A stretch of DNA of 64,000 nucleotides from Scleromatobacter sp039920745 (GTDB lineage Bacteria > Pseudomonadota > Gammaproteobacteria > Burkholderiales > Burkholderiaceae_C). The stretch spans positions 25,681-89,680 of the forward strand of contig JBDSDD010000079.1 of the NCBI GenBank assembly GCA_039920745.1, read 5' to 3'. A model generated the notes under the pieces. It had not been told where the DNA came from. It saw only the letters and a list, made by a program, of their open reading frames with translations, and did not search any database. Position numbers and translations under genes: made by a program. Positions 53,623 through 62,603 of the stretch are shown piece after piece; positions within the stretch are counted from its first letter, which is position 1, and the number at the start of each line of letters is the position of its first letter.

Positions 53623-53988
53623 TCAGTGGCAGGCGCAACTGCCCCCGCCGTGCGAGCCGGAGGACGACGCCGAGGCGCTGGTGCCGCTGTCGGGCGACGG
53701 CGCGGACGCGGACGCGGGCGCAGGAGCCGGGGCAGGCGCGGCGGCCGGTGAGGCGCCAGCGGCATCACCGCCGGCGGCCGGGGCCGCGGCGGGCGCGGGT
53801 GCATTGCCGCCCTTGAAGTCGGTGGCGTACCAGCCCGAGCCCTTGAGCTGGAACCCGGCGGCCGTGACCTGCTTCTGGAACTGGTCGACGCCGCAGACCG
53901 GGCAAGTGGTCAGCACGGGGTCGGACATCTTCTGCAGCACGTCGCGCGAATGGCCGCACGAAGCGCAGCGATACGCGTAGATCGGCAT
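53623..53988 (-). CDS. FmdB family zinc-ribbon protein
   Basis: 121 aa. The N-terminal 50 residues are the FmdB zinc ribbon: M-P-I-Y-A-Y-R-C-x-x-C-G and T-C-P-V-C-G, four Cys ligands. The rest is an Ala/Pro/Ser-rich tail ending G-S-C-A-C-H, which adds possible metal ligands. Role in gene regulation is only presumed. First gene of the fmdB-DUF502-aspS run. Confidence 0.9.
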   Translation of the reverse strand: MPIYAYRCASCGHSRDVLQKMSDPVLTTCPVCGVDQFQKQVTAAGFQLKGSGWYATDFKGGNAPAPAAAPAAGGDAAGASPAAAPAPAPAPASASAPSPDSGTSASASSSGSHGGGSCACH

Positions 53989-54014
53989 GGCTAGGCTCTT
54001 TGAGTTAACTCGAA

Positions 54015-54020
54015 ATTATA
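54015..54020 (-). promoter_or_regulatory. Candidate -10 box for fmdB
   Basis: On the minus strand the sequence is a perfect TATAAT, 26 nt upstream of the fmdB start and preceded by TT. No convincing -35 box is seen. A short palindrome GAGTTAACTC (54002-54011) lies between it and the gene. Confidence 0.45.
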
Positions 54021-54118
54021 AAGGGCTGCGCCGTGCCGGGGTGGGAAACCCAGGGCGGAACGCCCGCGAACGGTGAATATGCGGGCCTTTCGTGACGAAA
54101 CAAGGCTGTCGGCGGCGC

Positions 54119-55702
54119 TCAGTGGAATTGCAGGAATGCTCGCACTGCGCTAAGCCCCACGACGAAGCCCACGGCCACCCACAGCATCGCCTGCAGCAAC
54201 CGATTCGTACGCCGCTGCTCCTTGAGCAACGCTGCCACCTGCGCGGCCGAGGCCGGCGCATGGTCGCCACCCGGCTTCTGGGACGCCAGCGTCAGCGCCT
54301 GGTGCACCAGGCGCGGCAGAGCCGGGAGGTAGTGAGCGTAGCGCGGCGCCTCGTCCTTCAAGCGATCCAGGAAGCCGCGCCAGCCGATCTGCTGGTTCAT
54401 CCAGCGCTCGAGGAACGGCTGGGCCGTGCTCCACAGGTCGAGCTCCGGGTCGAGCTGGCGCCCGAGGCCTTCCACGTTGAGCAGCGTCTTTTGCAGCAGC
54501 ACGAGTTGCGGCTGGATCTCGACGTTGAAGCGGCGCGAGGTCTGGAACAGCCGCAACAGCACCTGGCCCAGCGAGATGTCCTTGAGCGGGCGGTCGAAAT
54601 GCGGCTCGCAGACCGCGCGCACCGCGCTCTCCAGCGCCTCCAGCCGGGTGTCGGCCGGCACCCAGCCGCTCTCGATGTGCAGCTCGGCCACGCGCTTGTA
54701 GTCGCGCCGGAAGAAGGCGATGAAGTTCTGCGCCAGGTAGTCCTTGTCGGACTCGGTGAGCGTGCCGATGATGCCGAAATCGAGTGCGATGTAGCGGCCG
54801 AAGGTGTCCGGCGCGATGCTGACCTGGATGTTGCCCGGGTGCATGTCGGCGTGGAAGAAGCCGTCGCGGAACACCTGCGTGAAGAAGATCGTGACGCCGT
54901 CGCGCGCCAGCTTGGGGATGTCGACGCCAGCCAGGCGCAAGCGGTCCACCTGGCTGATGGGTACGCCGTACATGCGCTCCATCACCATCACGCGCGAGGT
55001 GCAGAAATCCCACAGCATCTCGGGGACGAGGATCAGGTCGAGGCTGGCCATGTTGCGGCGCAGCTGCGCGGCGTTGCCGGCCTCGCGGATCAGGTCGAGC
55101 TCGTCGTGCAGGTAGATGTCGAACTCGGCGACGACGTCGCGCGGGCGCAGGCGCTTGCCGTCGACGCTGATGCGCTCGACCCAGCGCGCCACCGTGTGCA
55201 GGATGGCCAGGTCGCTCTCGATGGCCTTGAGCACGTTGGGGCGCAGCACCTTCACCGCCACCTCGCGCCCGCCCTTGAGCGTGGCGAAGTGCACCTGGGC
55301 GATGGACGCGCTGGCGATCGGCGTGGTGTCGAAGGTCTCGAACACGTCCTCGAACCTGCGTCCGAGTTCCTTGAGCAGCCCGATTTCCACCAGCGTGCGC
55401 GCGGCGATGCCGTCGAACGGCGGCACGCGATCCTGCAGCAGTGCGAGCTCATCGGCGAGATCAGCCGGCAGCAGGTCGCGCCGCGTGGACAGCACCTGGC
55501 CGAACTTGATGAAGATCGGGCCCAGCCGTTCCAGCGCCTGGCGCAGGCGCGCGCCACGCGGCTCGTCGTAGCTGCGGCCGACGGAGATCACGCGCGCCAG
55601 CAGGCGCACCCACGGCTGGCGCACGCGGCCGAGCGCGATCTCGTCGACGCCGAAGCGCAGCAGCGTGAACGCGATGAACAGGAGGCGGCCGAAATGTTTC
55701 AT
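54119..55702 (-). CDS. ubiB: Ubiquinone biosynthesis kinase-like regulator
   Basis: 527 aa. Atypical kinase of the ADCK/UbiB family: K-F-G-Q-V-L-S-T-R (KxGQ motif, near 70), A-S-I-A-Q-V-H near 130, the lysine in V-A-V-K-V-L-R-P, H-A-D-M-H-P-G-N near 285 and A-L-D-F-G-I-I-G near 310. Two C-terminal TM helices (about 480-525). Needed for coenzyme Q synthesis with UbiJ. Follows ubiJ with a 157-nt gap. Confidence 0.95.
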   Translation of the reverse strand: MKHFGRLLFIAFTLLRFGVDEIALGRVRQPWVRLLARVISVGRSYDEPRGARLRQALERLGPIFIKFGQVLSTRRDLLPADLADELALLQDRVPPFDGIAARTLVEIGLLKELGRRFEDVFETFDTTPIASASIAQVHFATLKGGREVAVKVLRPNVLKAIESDLAILHTVARWVERISVDGKRLRPRDVVAEFDIYLHDELDLIREAGNAAQLRRNMASLDLILVPEMLWDFCTSRVMVMERMYGVPISQVDRLRLAGVDIPKLARDGVTIFFTQVFRDGFFHADMHPGNIQVSIAPDTFGRYIALDFGIIGTLTESDKDYLAQNFIAFFRRDYKRVAELHIESGWVPADTRLEALESAVRAVCEPHFDRPLKDISLGQVLLRLFQTSRRFNVEIQPQLVLLQKTLLNVEGLGRQLDPELDLWSTAQPFLERWMNQQIGWRGFLDRLKDEAPRYAHYLPALPRLVHQALTLASQKPGGDHAPASAAQVAALLKEQRRTNRLLQAMLWVAVGFVVGLSAVRAFLQFH

Positions 55703-55859
55703 GTGAGCCCCACGTCCGACGCGTACGTCGGCCGATCCGCCAGGCAGATGCGGGCCTCCTCGGCAGCGGCCCAGCGCATGGCCCGCAAGGCGCTCGTCAT
55801 GGAGAGTCGGCAGCGCGCAGCCAGTCTCGCCCGGGACCGAATCCTCGGGTCAAGATGTC

Positions 55860-56399
55860 TCACGACTTCTTGCGAGCCTGGAACGCATCGAACATCTGCC
55901 CCATCGCCTTCTTGGCCACCTCGGCAGCCTGGGCGAACTGGGCGCTGGCGCGGCTGACACCCTCGGCCACGGCCGGGCCGAAGAAGCGCTCGGCGTCCGC
56001 CGCCGGATCCCAGCGCACGTTCTGGGCGATCCAGTTGACGTCGGCCGCCAGCGCGCCGTCGCCCTCGATCGACATCGGCGGCAGGCCACCCTTGAACACG
56101 CTCTCGGCGACCTTGCCGGGCGCCGAGGCGTCGATGCGCACGTTCAGGTCGGGCGTGACGCCGGCCTCGTCGGCTGTCTCCACGCCTTCGAACAGGCCGG
56201 CTGGCGTGATGCGCAGCGTCAGCGGCGGCGGCACCGGGAGGGGGCCCGGCCAGCCGCTCACGTCGACGCGGACGGCCTTGCCCGCATGCGCGCGCAGGCG
56301 CTCGACCGCGGGCGGGCAACCCGTCAGCACGTGGTTGGCGAACAGCACCATGCGGTTGCGCACGGCGGGAAGCCAGAGATCCTGGAAAGGCAAGTCCAT
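55860..56399 (-). CDS. ubiJ: Ubiquinone biosynthesis accessory factor, SCP2 domain
   Basis: 179 aa from ATG 56399. N-terminal SCP2 lipid-binding domain (about 20-125: L-R-I-T-P-A-G-L-F, D-L-N-V-R-I-D-A) and a C-terminal helix (A-V-A-E-G-V-S-R-A and A-M-G-Q-M-F-D-A-F). Binds ubiquinone intermediates and scaffolds the Ubi enzyme complex. Placement beside ubiB supports the call. Confidence 0.88.
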   Translation of the reverse strand: MDLPFQDLWLPAVRNRMVLFANHVLTGCPPAVERLRAHAGKAVRVDVSGWPGPLPVPPPLTLRITPAGLFEGVETADEAGVTPDLNVRIDASAPGKVAESVFKGGLPPMSIEGDGALAADVNWIAQNVRWDPAADAERFFGPAVAEGVSRASAQFAQAAEVAKKAMGQMFDAFQARKKS

Positions 56400-56479
56400 G
56401 GCACGATTGTAGGTGGCCCGCCGCGGTCCCCGTGTGCGCGGGGACATGCGATTTGTCGCCGAACGGCGCGCCGCGATGC

Positions 56480-57499
56480 TCAGGCCGCGTCGAACCCGTT
56501 CGGATTCATGGCCTGCCAGCGCCAGCTGTCCGCGCACATCGCGTCGAGGTCGCGCGTGGCCTTCCAACCGAGTTCGGACAGCGCCAGCCCGGGGTCGGCG
56601 TAGCAGCTGTCGATGTCGCCGGGGCGGCGGGCGACGATGTCGTAGGGCACCGGGCGGCCGCTGGCGCGCTCGTAGGCGGCGATCAGCTCGAGCACGCTGT
56701 AGCCACGGCCGGTGCCGAGGTTGACCAGCAGCGAGCCCGGCGTCGACAGCAGGCGCCGCAACGCGGCGACGTGGCCCTGCGCGAGGTCGACCACGTGGAT
56801 GTAGTCGCGCACGCCGGTGCCGTCGGGCGTGTCGTAGTCGTCGCCGAAGACGGACAGCCGCGCGCGCCGGCCGATGGCGACCTGGGCCACGTAAGGCATC
56901 AGGTTGTTGGGCACGCCGCGCGGATCCTCGCCGATGCGCCCGCTCTCGTGCGCGCCCACCGGGTTGAAGTAGCGCAGGATGCCCGACTGCCAGCCGGCCT
57001 CGGCGGCCGCGATGTCGCGCAGGATCTTCTCCCCCATCAGCTTCGTCTCGCCGTAGGGATTCGTCGCGCCGGTGGCGGAGTCCTCATGGATAGGCAGCGC
57101 GTCGGGCTTGCCGTAGACCGTGGCGCTCGAGCTGAAGACGATGCGGTTGACGGCGCGCGCCCGCATCACGGTGGCCAGCGTCAACAGGCCACCGATGTTG
57201 TTGGCGTAGTAGCGCAGCGGCTGTTGGGTCGACTCGCCCACCGCCTTGAAAGCCGCGAAGTGCACGACGGCGTCGATGCGGTGGCGCTCGAAGGCGGCAT
57301 GCAGCGCGTCGGCGTCGCAGACGCTGGCGCGCTCGAACGCCGGTGCGCGGCCCGACAGCTGCTCGATGCGGTTGAGCACCTCGGGAGAGCTGTTGGAGAA
57401 GTCGTCGAGGCCGACCACGTCGTAGCCTGCGGCGAGCAATTCGAGCCAGGTGTGCGAGGCGATGTAGCCGGTCGCGCCGGTCAGCAGGATCGTTGCCAT
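56480..57499 (-). CDS. galE: UDP-glucose 4-epimerase
   Basis: 339 aa from ATG 57499. Extended SDR: NAD site T-G-A-T-G-Y-I-A-S-H (usual form T-G-G-A-G-Y-I-G-S-H), Ser in S-S-S-A-T-V-Y-G near 125, catalytic Y-G-E-T-K near 150 and R-Y-F-N-P-V-G-A-H near 175. Interconverts UDP-glucose and UDP-galactose. It lies 5 nt downstream of ubiE and 80 nt upstream of ubiJ, an unusual place inside the ubi cluster. Confidence 0.93.
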   Translation of the reverse strand: MATILLTGATGYIASHTWLELLAAGYDVVGLDDFSNSSPEVLNRIEQLSGRAPAFERASVCDADALHAAFERHRIDAVVHFAAFKAVGESTQQPLRYYANNIGGLLTLATVMRARAVNRIVFSSSATVYGKPDALPIHEDSATGATNPYGETKLMGEKILRDIAAAEAGWQSGILRYFNPVGAHESGRIGEDPRGVPNNLMPYVAQVAIGRRARLSVFGDDYDTPDGTGVRDYIHVVDLAQGHVAALRRLLSTPGSLLVNLGTGRGYSVLELIAAYERASGRPVPYDIVARRPGDIDSCYADPGLALSELGWKATRDLDAMCADSWRWQAMNPNGFDAA

Positions 57500-57504
57500 G
57501 CGAC

Positions 57505-58236
57505 TCAACACTTGATGCCGACATGCAACGCGACCGCGCCACCGGCCATGTTGTGCACGTCGACGTGGCCGAAACCGGCCGTCTTCATCATCGCCTTCAG
57601 CGTCGCCTGGTCGGGATGCATGCGGATCGACTCGGCCAGGTAGCGATAGCTCTCGGCGTCGCCGGCGACGAGCTGGCCCACCCTGGGCAGCACGTTGAAC
57701 GAGTACCAGTCGTAGGCCTTCTGCAGCGGCGCTGCGATCTTGGAGAACTCCAGCACCAGCAGGCGGCCGCCCGGACGCAGCACGCGGGCCATCTCGGCCA
57801 GCGCGATGTCCTTGTGCGTCATGTTGCGCAGGCCGAAGGCGACGCTGACCAGGTCGAACTGGCCGGCGGGGAACGGCAGCTTCTCGGCGTCGCAGATCGT
57901 GGTCGGCAGCACCAGGCCCTCGTCGATCAGGCGGTCGCGGCCGACGCGCAGCATCTGCTCGTTGATGTCGGTATGCACCACGCAGCCGCTAGGGCCGACG
58001 CGCTTGGCGAACGCGCGCGCCAGGTCGCCGGTGCCGCCAGCGATGTCGAGCGCCTTGTCGCCGGCCTTCAGGTTGGCCACCGCGACGGTGTACTTCTTCC
58101 AGGCGCGGTGCATGCCGCCCGACATCAGGTCGTTCATCACGTCGTACTTCTTCGCGACGGAGTCGAACACGCCACGCACGCGCGTGGCCTTGTCGCTCTC
58201 GTCGACGGTCTCGTAGCCGAAGTGGGTCTGGGTCAT
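57505..58236 (-). CDS. ubiE: Demethylmenaquinone/2-methoxy-6-polyprenyl-benzoquinol methyltransferase
   Basis: 243 aa from ATG 58236. SAM-dependent methyltransferase: F-D-S-V-A-K-K-Y-D-V-M-N near 25, motif I A-L-D-I-A-G-G-T-G-D-L-A near 63, F-G-L-R-N near 135 and L-E-F-S-K near 160. C-methylation in ubiquinone synthesis. Follows the DUF971 gene by 19 nt. Confidence 0.96.
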   Translation of the reverse strand: MTQTHFGYETVDESDKATRVRGVFDSVAKKYDVMNDLMSGGMHRAWKKYTVAVANLKAGDKALDIAGGTGDLARAFAKRVGPSGCVVHTDINEQMLRVGRDRLIDEGLVLPTTICDAEKLPFPAGQFDLVSVAFGLRNMTHKDIALAEMARVLRPGGRLLVLEFSKIAAPLQKAYDWYSFNVLPRVGQLVAGDAESYRYLAESIRMHPDQATLKAMMKTAGFGHVDVHNMAGGAVALHVGIKC

Positions 58237-58255
58237 GGCAGGGTCTCTTCTCAAC

Positions 58256-58672
58256 TCAATGCGAATGGCAGGCGCTGCCGCCGGGCTTTGTCATCTCGGT
58301 GTCGCGATCGAGGCCGGCCAGGGCCAGGCGCTCGAGGTACTGCGCGAGCAGTTCGTCCTGCTGCGCGCCCAGGCGGTACAGGTAGTCCCAGGTGAACAGG
58401 CCGGTGTCGTGGCCGTCGGAGAACGTCGGCTTGACGGCGTAGTGGCCCACCGGCTCGATGGCGTCGATCCCGACGAGGCGCTTGCCGGTCTGCAGCGTTT
58501 CCTGGCCAGGCCCGTGGCCCTGCACCTCGGCCGACGGCGAATAGACGCGCATCAGCTCGAACGGAATGCGAAAGGCGCGGCCGTCGTCGAATTCGATCTC
58601 GAGCGCGCGCGACTGCTGGTGCACCGTGAGCGACACGGGGGTGCGGTGTTCGGGAGACGTCGGGGCTGGCAT
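58256..58672 (-). CDS. DUF971 (gamma-butyrobetaine hydroxylase-like N-domain) protein
   Basis: 138 aa. Matches the DUF971 pattern: L-E-I-E-F-D-D-G-R-A-F-R-I-P-F-E-L-M-R-V-Y-S-P-S-A-E-V, V-G-H-Y-A-V-K-P-T-F-S-D-G-H and G-L-F-T-W-D-Y-L-Y, split here into its three conserved blocks. The conserved domain is thought to bind metal or act in Fe-S handling; role unproven. The C-terminal tail ends C-H-S-H. Upstream neighbour of ubiE in many betaproteobacteria. Confidence 0.9.
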   Translation of the reverse strand: MPAPTSPEHRTPVSLTVHQQSRALEIEFDDGRAFRIPFELMRVYSPSAEVQGHGPGQETLQTGKRLVGIDAIEPVGHYAVKPTFSDGHDTGLFTWDYLYRLGAQQDELLAQYLERLALAGLDRDTEMTKPGGSACHSH

Positions 58673-58840
58673 GCCGGCAGTTTATCGTTTGCCCGCACCC
58701 GCCCCAGCGACACGGGATCATCGCGCCCGGTCATCCGAGCAATGTGGCGCGTCCGACTCACCCCCAAGCGAGGGATGCCCTCGGCGTAACAACGTGTAAG
58801 GATGCGCCTCGACTGAACCGTCGCGCCGACCTCACCGCCC

Positions 58841-60022
58841 ATGTACCGACTCCTCGCGTTGCTTGCCCTGGCCCTCTCGACCCCGACCTTCGTGGCGCTC
58901 GCCGCCGCACCGCCTCCCCGCGCAGGCACGCCAGTGGACGCGCCGATCCAGATCCAGGAAACGGGCGTGCCGGTGATCGTCCAGATGGCCGGCCGTTTTG
59001 CATGGCTCGACGACGACACGCTGGCGATCACGACTTTCGCCGACCCCAACGCCAAGGCGCCGTGGATGGTGCGCAAGATCATCGCCTACGACGTGCCGAC
59101 CCGCGGCAGCAGCACGCTGGTCGCCCGCGGCTTCGTCGACTGCACGAACGCGGGCTACAACCTGGTGAGCCTGGAGACCGGCGACCTCGAGTCGCGCTTC
59201 GCCATCGGCTCGCGCGCCGCGCCGCCGGTGCAGCAGTTCCAGATCTGGGATCCAGCCGCCCGCCGGCTGTCGCCCGCGCCGGCCGAGTTCAAGGCGAGCT
59301 GGCATCCGTCGGCCTGCATGAAGCCCGCGCCGGAAGACCTGCCCGTGCACGACCTGTTCGGCAGCAAGAAGCCGGTGCGCTACCTGCAGCCCGAGCACGG
59401 CATGCTGGTGTGGGGCGCGCTCGACGACAACGGGCACCCCACCGGCCCGACGCTGGTGACCGCCAGGAAGAAGGTGGCGCTCGCGCTGGCATTCGGGGAG
59501 ATTTCGCACGAAGTGCGCTGGCTGCCGTTCCGCAAGAGCTACCAGTTGGCGCCCGGCGTGCATGACCGCGCGCTGGATCCGCCGCGCGACATCCCGCTGC
59601 TCACGATGGACCTCGAAGGCCACCTGGCTCGCCACGCCATTCCTGCGGGCCTCGCACACCAGTTCGACGTGCTGGGCGCGCCCGCGCCGGCGGAGATGAT
59701 CGCCACGCAGGCCGGCGACCTCGTGATCCAGCCGGGTCCGGCGGCCAACGGCGGCGGCCTCTACCTGGTGCAGGGCGAACAGAGCCAGCGCATCTGGTGC
59801 ACGGCGCATCCCGCGCCCGGCCAGGCCGCAGGCACCGACGGCTGCACGATGACGCAGGCAGTGGCGGTGTCGCCGGACGGCTGCCGCGTCGCGTTCGACG
59901 CCCGCCCCGCCACCCCGATCGCCAACGGCTACCCCGCGTCGCCGACGCTCAAGGTGCTGACGCTGTGCGACGGCAAGCTGCCGACGGCGCCGACTGCCGC
60001 GGGACGCGCGAAGGGTCGCTGA
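58841..60022 (+). CDS. Exported protein, unknown family
   Basis: 393 aa from ATG 58841. Signal peptide 1-22. Mature part looks like a beta-propeller or beta-rich protein (W-L-D-D-D-T-L-A-I-T-T-F, A-V-S-P-D-G-C-R-V-A-F-D), with six scattered cysteines that may form disulfides. No catalytic motif recognised. Convergent with the GNAT gene. Confidence 0.65.
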   Translation: MYRLLALLALALSTPTFVALAAAPPPRAGTPVDAPIQIQETGVPVIVQMAGRFAWLDDDTLAITTFADPNAKAPWMVRKIIAYDVPTRGSSTLVARGFVDCTNAGYNLVSLETGDLESRFAIGSRAAPPVQQFQIWDPAARRLSPAPAEFKASWHPSACMKPAPEDLPVHDLFGSKKPVRYLQPEHGMLVWGALDDNGHPTGPTLVTARKKVALALAFGEISHEVRWLPFRKSYQLAPGVHDRALDPPRDIPLLTMDLEGHLARHAIPAGLAHQFDVLGAPAPAEMIATQAGDLVIQPGPAANGGGLYLVQGEQSQRIWCTAHPAPGQAAGTDGCTMTQAVAVSPDGCRVAFDARPATPIANGYPASPTLKVLTLCDGKLPTAPTAAGRAKGR

Positions 60023-60026
60023 GGCG

Positions 60027-60461
60027 TCAGGGCCACGCGTTGGTCAGTTCGAGCCGCACCGCCTTCTCGCCGTCCGGCCCGATGCAGCGCCAGCCGCGGC
60101 GCTCGTAGAAGCCGCGCGCCTTCGTGTCGGTGCCGGTGCTCAGCCAAAGCGTGTTCAGGCCGTGCGTCCACAGCCACTCCACCATCGTGTCGTGCAGCCG
60201 CGAACCGTAGCCCCGGCCCTCCGCGCGCGGGTCGACGAACAGCGCCCAGACATTGGCGCCGCTGGCGTCGCCGATCGCGAAGGCGACGACGGCGCCGTCC
60301 TCTTCCACGACCCAGCCGCGGCCGGTCGTCTCGATCTGGGCGATGACCTCGTCGTCGTCGATGCAGCCGGGCGTCAGCGGGTTCTCGACCACGGCGTAGC
60401 GCACCCGCCAGATGCCGGGCAGGTCGTCGCGCGTGGCCTGTCGCAACAAGGGTCGCGTCAT
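60027..60461 (-). CDS. GNAT family N-acetyltransferase
   Basis: 144 aa from ATG 60461. GNAT core: A-L-F-V-D-P-R-A-E-G-R-G-Y-G-S-R-L-H (acetyl-CoA pyrophosphate loop R-G-Y-G) near 75-92 and F-Y-E-R-R-G-W near 122. Transfers an acetyl group to an unknown amine. Lies 26 nt downstream of the HIT gene. Confidence 0.88.
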   Translation of the reverse strand: MTRPLLRQATRDDLPGIWRVRYAVVENPLTPGCIDDDEVIAQIETTGRGWVVEEDGAVVAFAIGDASGANVWALFVDPRAEGRGYGSRLHDTMVEWLWTHGLNTLWLSTGTDTKARGFYERRGWRCIGPDGEKAVRLELTNAWP

Positions 60462-60487
60462 GCGGTCTCCGGTGAGTCGTTGTCGGT

Positions 60488-60961
60488 TCAAGCGCCGGGC
60501 GCCAGCGCGGCCACGGCGCGCGCCACGCGGGTGTCGAGCTCGGGCAGGCCCGTGCGCAGGCGCGTGACGGGCGCAGGCGCGACCTCGCGCGCCGCCGCGC
60601 CCCACACGGGCGCGGGGAAGTGGCTGTCCCAGTCGAAGCGGGCGATCACATGCCAATGCAGGTGCGGCACGACATTGCCCAGGCTGGCCAGGTTGATCTT
60701 GGTGGGCGCGAGCGCGTCGCGCAGCACGCGTTCGACGGCACCCACCGCCCCCATCATCGCGGCCTGGTCGCCCAGCGACAGGTCGCTCCACTCGGCGACG
60801 TGCGCGCGCCAGACCACGCGGTAGAAGGCCGGGAAGCTGGCGTCCGGCGCGCGGATCACGCGCCACTGCGCTGACTGGAACACGAGCACGCCGCCGGCCT
60901 CGCGGCACAGTTCGCAAGCCGGGCGGAAGGTCGGTGATTCGAGGGCTTGGAAGGTGGACAT
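60488..60961 (-). CDS. HIT family hydrolase
   Basis: 157 aa. Histidine-triad motif H-L-H-W-H-V at residues 100-105, with the nucleophilic His102, and an N-terminal C-E-L-C pair. Nucleotide-phosphate hydrolase or transferase; substrate unknown. Conserved neighbour of the ubiE region in betaproteobacteria. Confidence 0.9.
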   Translation of the reverse strand: MSTFQALESPTFRPACELCREAGGVLVFQSAQWRVIRAPDASFPAFYRVVWRAHVAEWSDLSLGDQAAMMGAVGAVERVLRDALAPTKINLASLGNVVPHLHWHVIARFDWDSHFPAPVWGAAAREVAPAPVTRLRTGLPELDTRVARAVAALAPGA

Positions 60962-61107
60962 GGTGACGACGCCGAAAACTCGTGGACGGGGGCGGGCCGC
61001 TGCGGGTGGCGGTTGCGCAATGCGGTATTGTGTGATGCCGGCATGCGCAGCGCAGGCCGGACAAGCCCTCGACTCCCGATCCCGTCACGCCGCTGGACCT
61101 CTTCAAG

Positions 61108-62109
61108 ATGACGTTGCAACGCCGCTCCCTGCTCGCCCTTGCCGCGGGTGCCCTCGGCCCTTCGGCCTCGCTCCTGAGCACCGGCGCCCGCGCCGCCGAC
61201 GCTTATCCCAACCACGCGCTGCGCTGGATCGTGGCCTACCCGGCGGCCGGCGGATCCGACTTCCTCGCCCGCCAGATCGCGCCGCAGATGGGCAAGCAAC
61301 TGGGCCAGACCATCGTCGTCGACAACCGCCCCGGCGCGGCCGGCATCATCGGCACCGAGGCGGCGTCCAAGCAGCCGGGCGATGGCTACACGCTGCTCAC
61401 CGGCGACAACGGCGCGATGGTGTTCCACACCGCGCTGTACAAGTCGCTGCCGTACAACCCGTCCGACTTCGTGCCGCTGGGCTTCATGGCCAGCTTCCCG
61501 CTGATCCTGGTCGCCAACCCGGCCACCGGATTCTCGGGCGCGGCGCAGTTCCTCGAGGCGGTCAAGCGCAGCCCGGGCAAGTACAGCTACGCGTCGCCCG
61601 GCGCCGGCAGCCCGCACCACCTCGCGATGGAGCTCCTCAAGCAACGCACCGGCAGCTTCATCGTCCACGTGCCCTACCGCGGCACCGCGCCAGCGATGCA
61701 GGACGTGCTCAGCGGGCAGGTGCCGATCATGGTGGTCGACACGGCCGCCGGCCTCGCCCAGATCAAGAGCGGCAAGCTGAAGGCACTGGCCGTGCTGTCG
61801 AAGCACCGCATCGCGCTGCTGCCCGACGTGCCCACGCTGTCGGAGGTGGGCGGCAACGGCCCGCTGAAGGACTTCGAAGCCATCGCCTGGCAGGGCCTGT
61901 TCGCGCCCAAGGGGACGCCGCCGGACATCGCCGCGCGCCTGACCGCCGAGATGCAAAAGGCCATCCTGGCGCCCGAGGTCAAGGCGCGCCTGGAAGCCTT
62001 CGGCCTCGAGGTGGCGCCCACCGACGGGCCGGCGCTGGCGGCGTTCATCCAGAAGGAAACGACGTTCTGGCATGCGTTGATCAAGGAGCGGCATCTGTCG
62101 CTCGATTGA
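61108..62109 (+). CDS. Bug/TctC-family solute-binding protein
   Basis: 333 aa from ATG 61108. N-terminal signal with R-R-S-L-L and a long Ala-rich core ending A-R-A-A, possibly Tat-dependent. Mature protein has the Bug pattern: Y-P-N-H-A-L-R-W-I-V-A-Y-P-A-A-G-G-S-D near the start, V-D-N-R-P-G-A-A-G-I-I-G near 70 and H-V-P-Y-R-G near 178. Binds a carboxylate in the periplasm; no tctAB transporter genes adjoin it, typical of the many orphan Bug proteins of Burkholderiales. Confidence 0.92.
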   Translation: MTLQRRSLLALAAGALGPSASLLSTGARAADAYPNHALRWIVAYPAAGGSDFLARQIAPQMGKQLGQTIVVDNRPGAAGIIGTEAASKQPGDGYTLLTGDNGAMVFHTALYKSLPYNPSDFVPLGFMASFPLILVANPATGFSGAAQFLEAVKRSPGKYSYASPGAGSPHHLAMELLKQRTGSFIVHVPYRGTAPAMQDVLSGQVPIMVVDTAAGLAQIKSGKLKALAVLSKHRIALLPDVPTLSEVGGNGPLKDFEAIAWQGLFAPKGTPPDIAARLTAEMQKAILAPEVKARLEAFGLEVAPTDGPALAAFIQKETTFWHALIKERHLSLD

Positions 62110-62111
62110 CC

Positions 62112-62582
62112 ATGAGCGAGGCCATCGTCGAGCGCCGCATCGCCGGCTTCATCGACAAGTTCTCGCCCGAGATCGCACTGCAGCTACGCGACGCCCGCCA
62201 GCGCCTGCGCGCCCACTTCCCACACGGCGTCGAGATGGTGTTCGACAACTACAACGCGCTCGTCTTCGGCATCGGCCCCACCGAGCAGTCGCGCGACTCG
62301 TTCATCTCGATCGCCGGCTACCCGAAGTGGGTCACGCTGTTCTTCCTGAATGGCGCGGACCTGCAAGACGCCGAGGGCCTGCTCGAAGGCGACGGCAAGC
62401 AGGTGCGCGGCATCCGACTGAAGACGCCGGCCGACCTGGACTCGCCCGAGGTCGCCGCGCTGATCGCGCAGGCCATCGCGCCGCACCGCGAAGCGCTGGC
62501 CGCCGCGCCACCGCTGGGCACGGTCATCAAGATGGAAGTCGAGAAGCAGCGCCCGCGTCGCCACGCAGCTGCCAAGGCCTGA
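62112..62582 (+). CDS. DUF1801-like protein
   Basis: 156 aa from ATG 62112, 2 nt after the Bug gene stop. Frataxin-like/YdhG fold by pattern: A-R-Q-R-L-R-A-H-F-P-H-G-V-E-M-V-F near 28, Y-P-K-W-V-T-L-F-F-L-N-G near 69 and R-G-I-R-L-K-T near 100. Basic C-terminal tail (K-Q-R-P-R-R-H). Function unknown. Confidence 0.75.
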   Translation: MSEAIVERRIAGFIDKFSPEIALQLRDARQRLRAHFPHGVEMVFDNYNALVFGIGPTEQSRDSFISIAGYPKWVTLFFLNGADLQDAEGLLEGDGKQVRGIRLKTPADLDSPEVAALIAQAIAPHREALAAAPPLGTVIKMEVEKQRPRRHAAAKA

Positions 62583-62603
62583 AGTCCTGGACAAACCTCG
62601 CCC

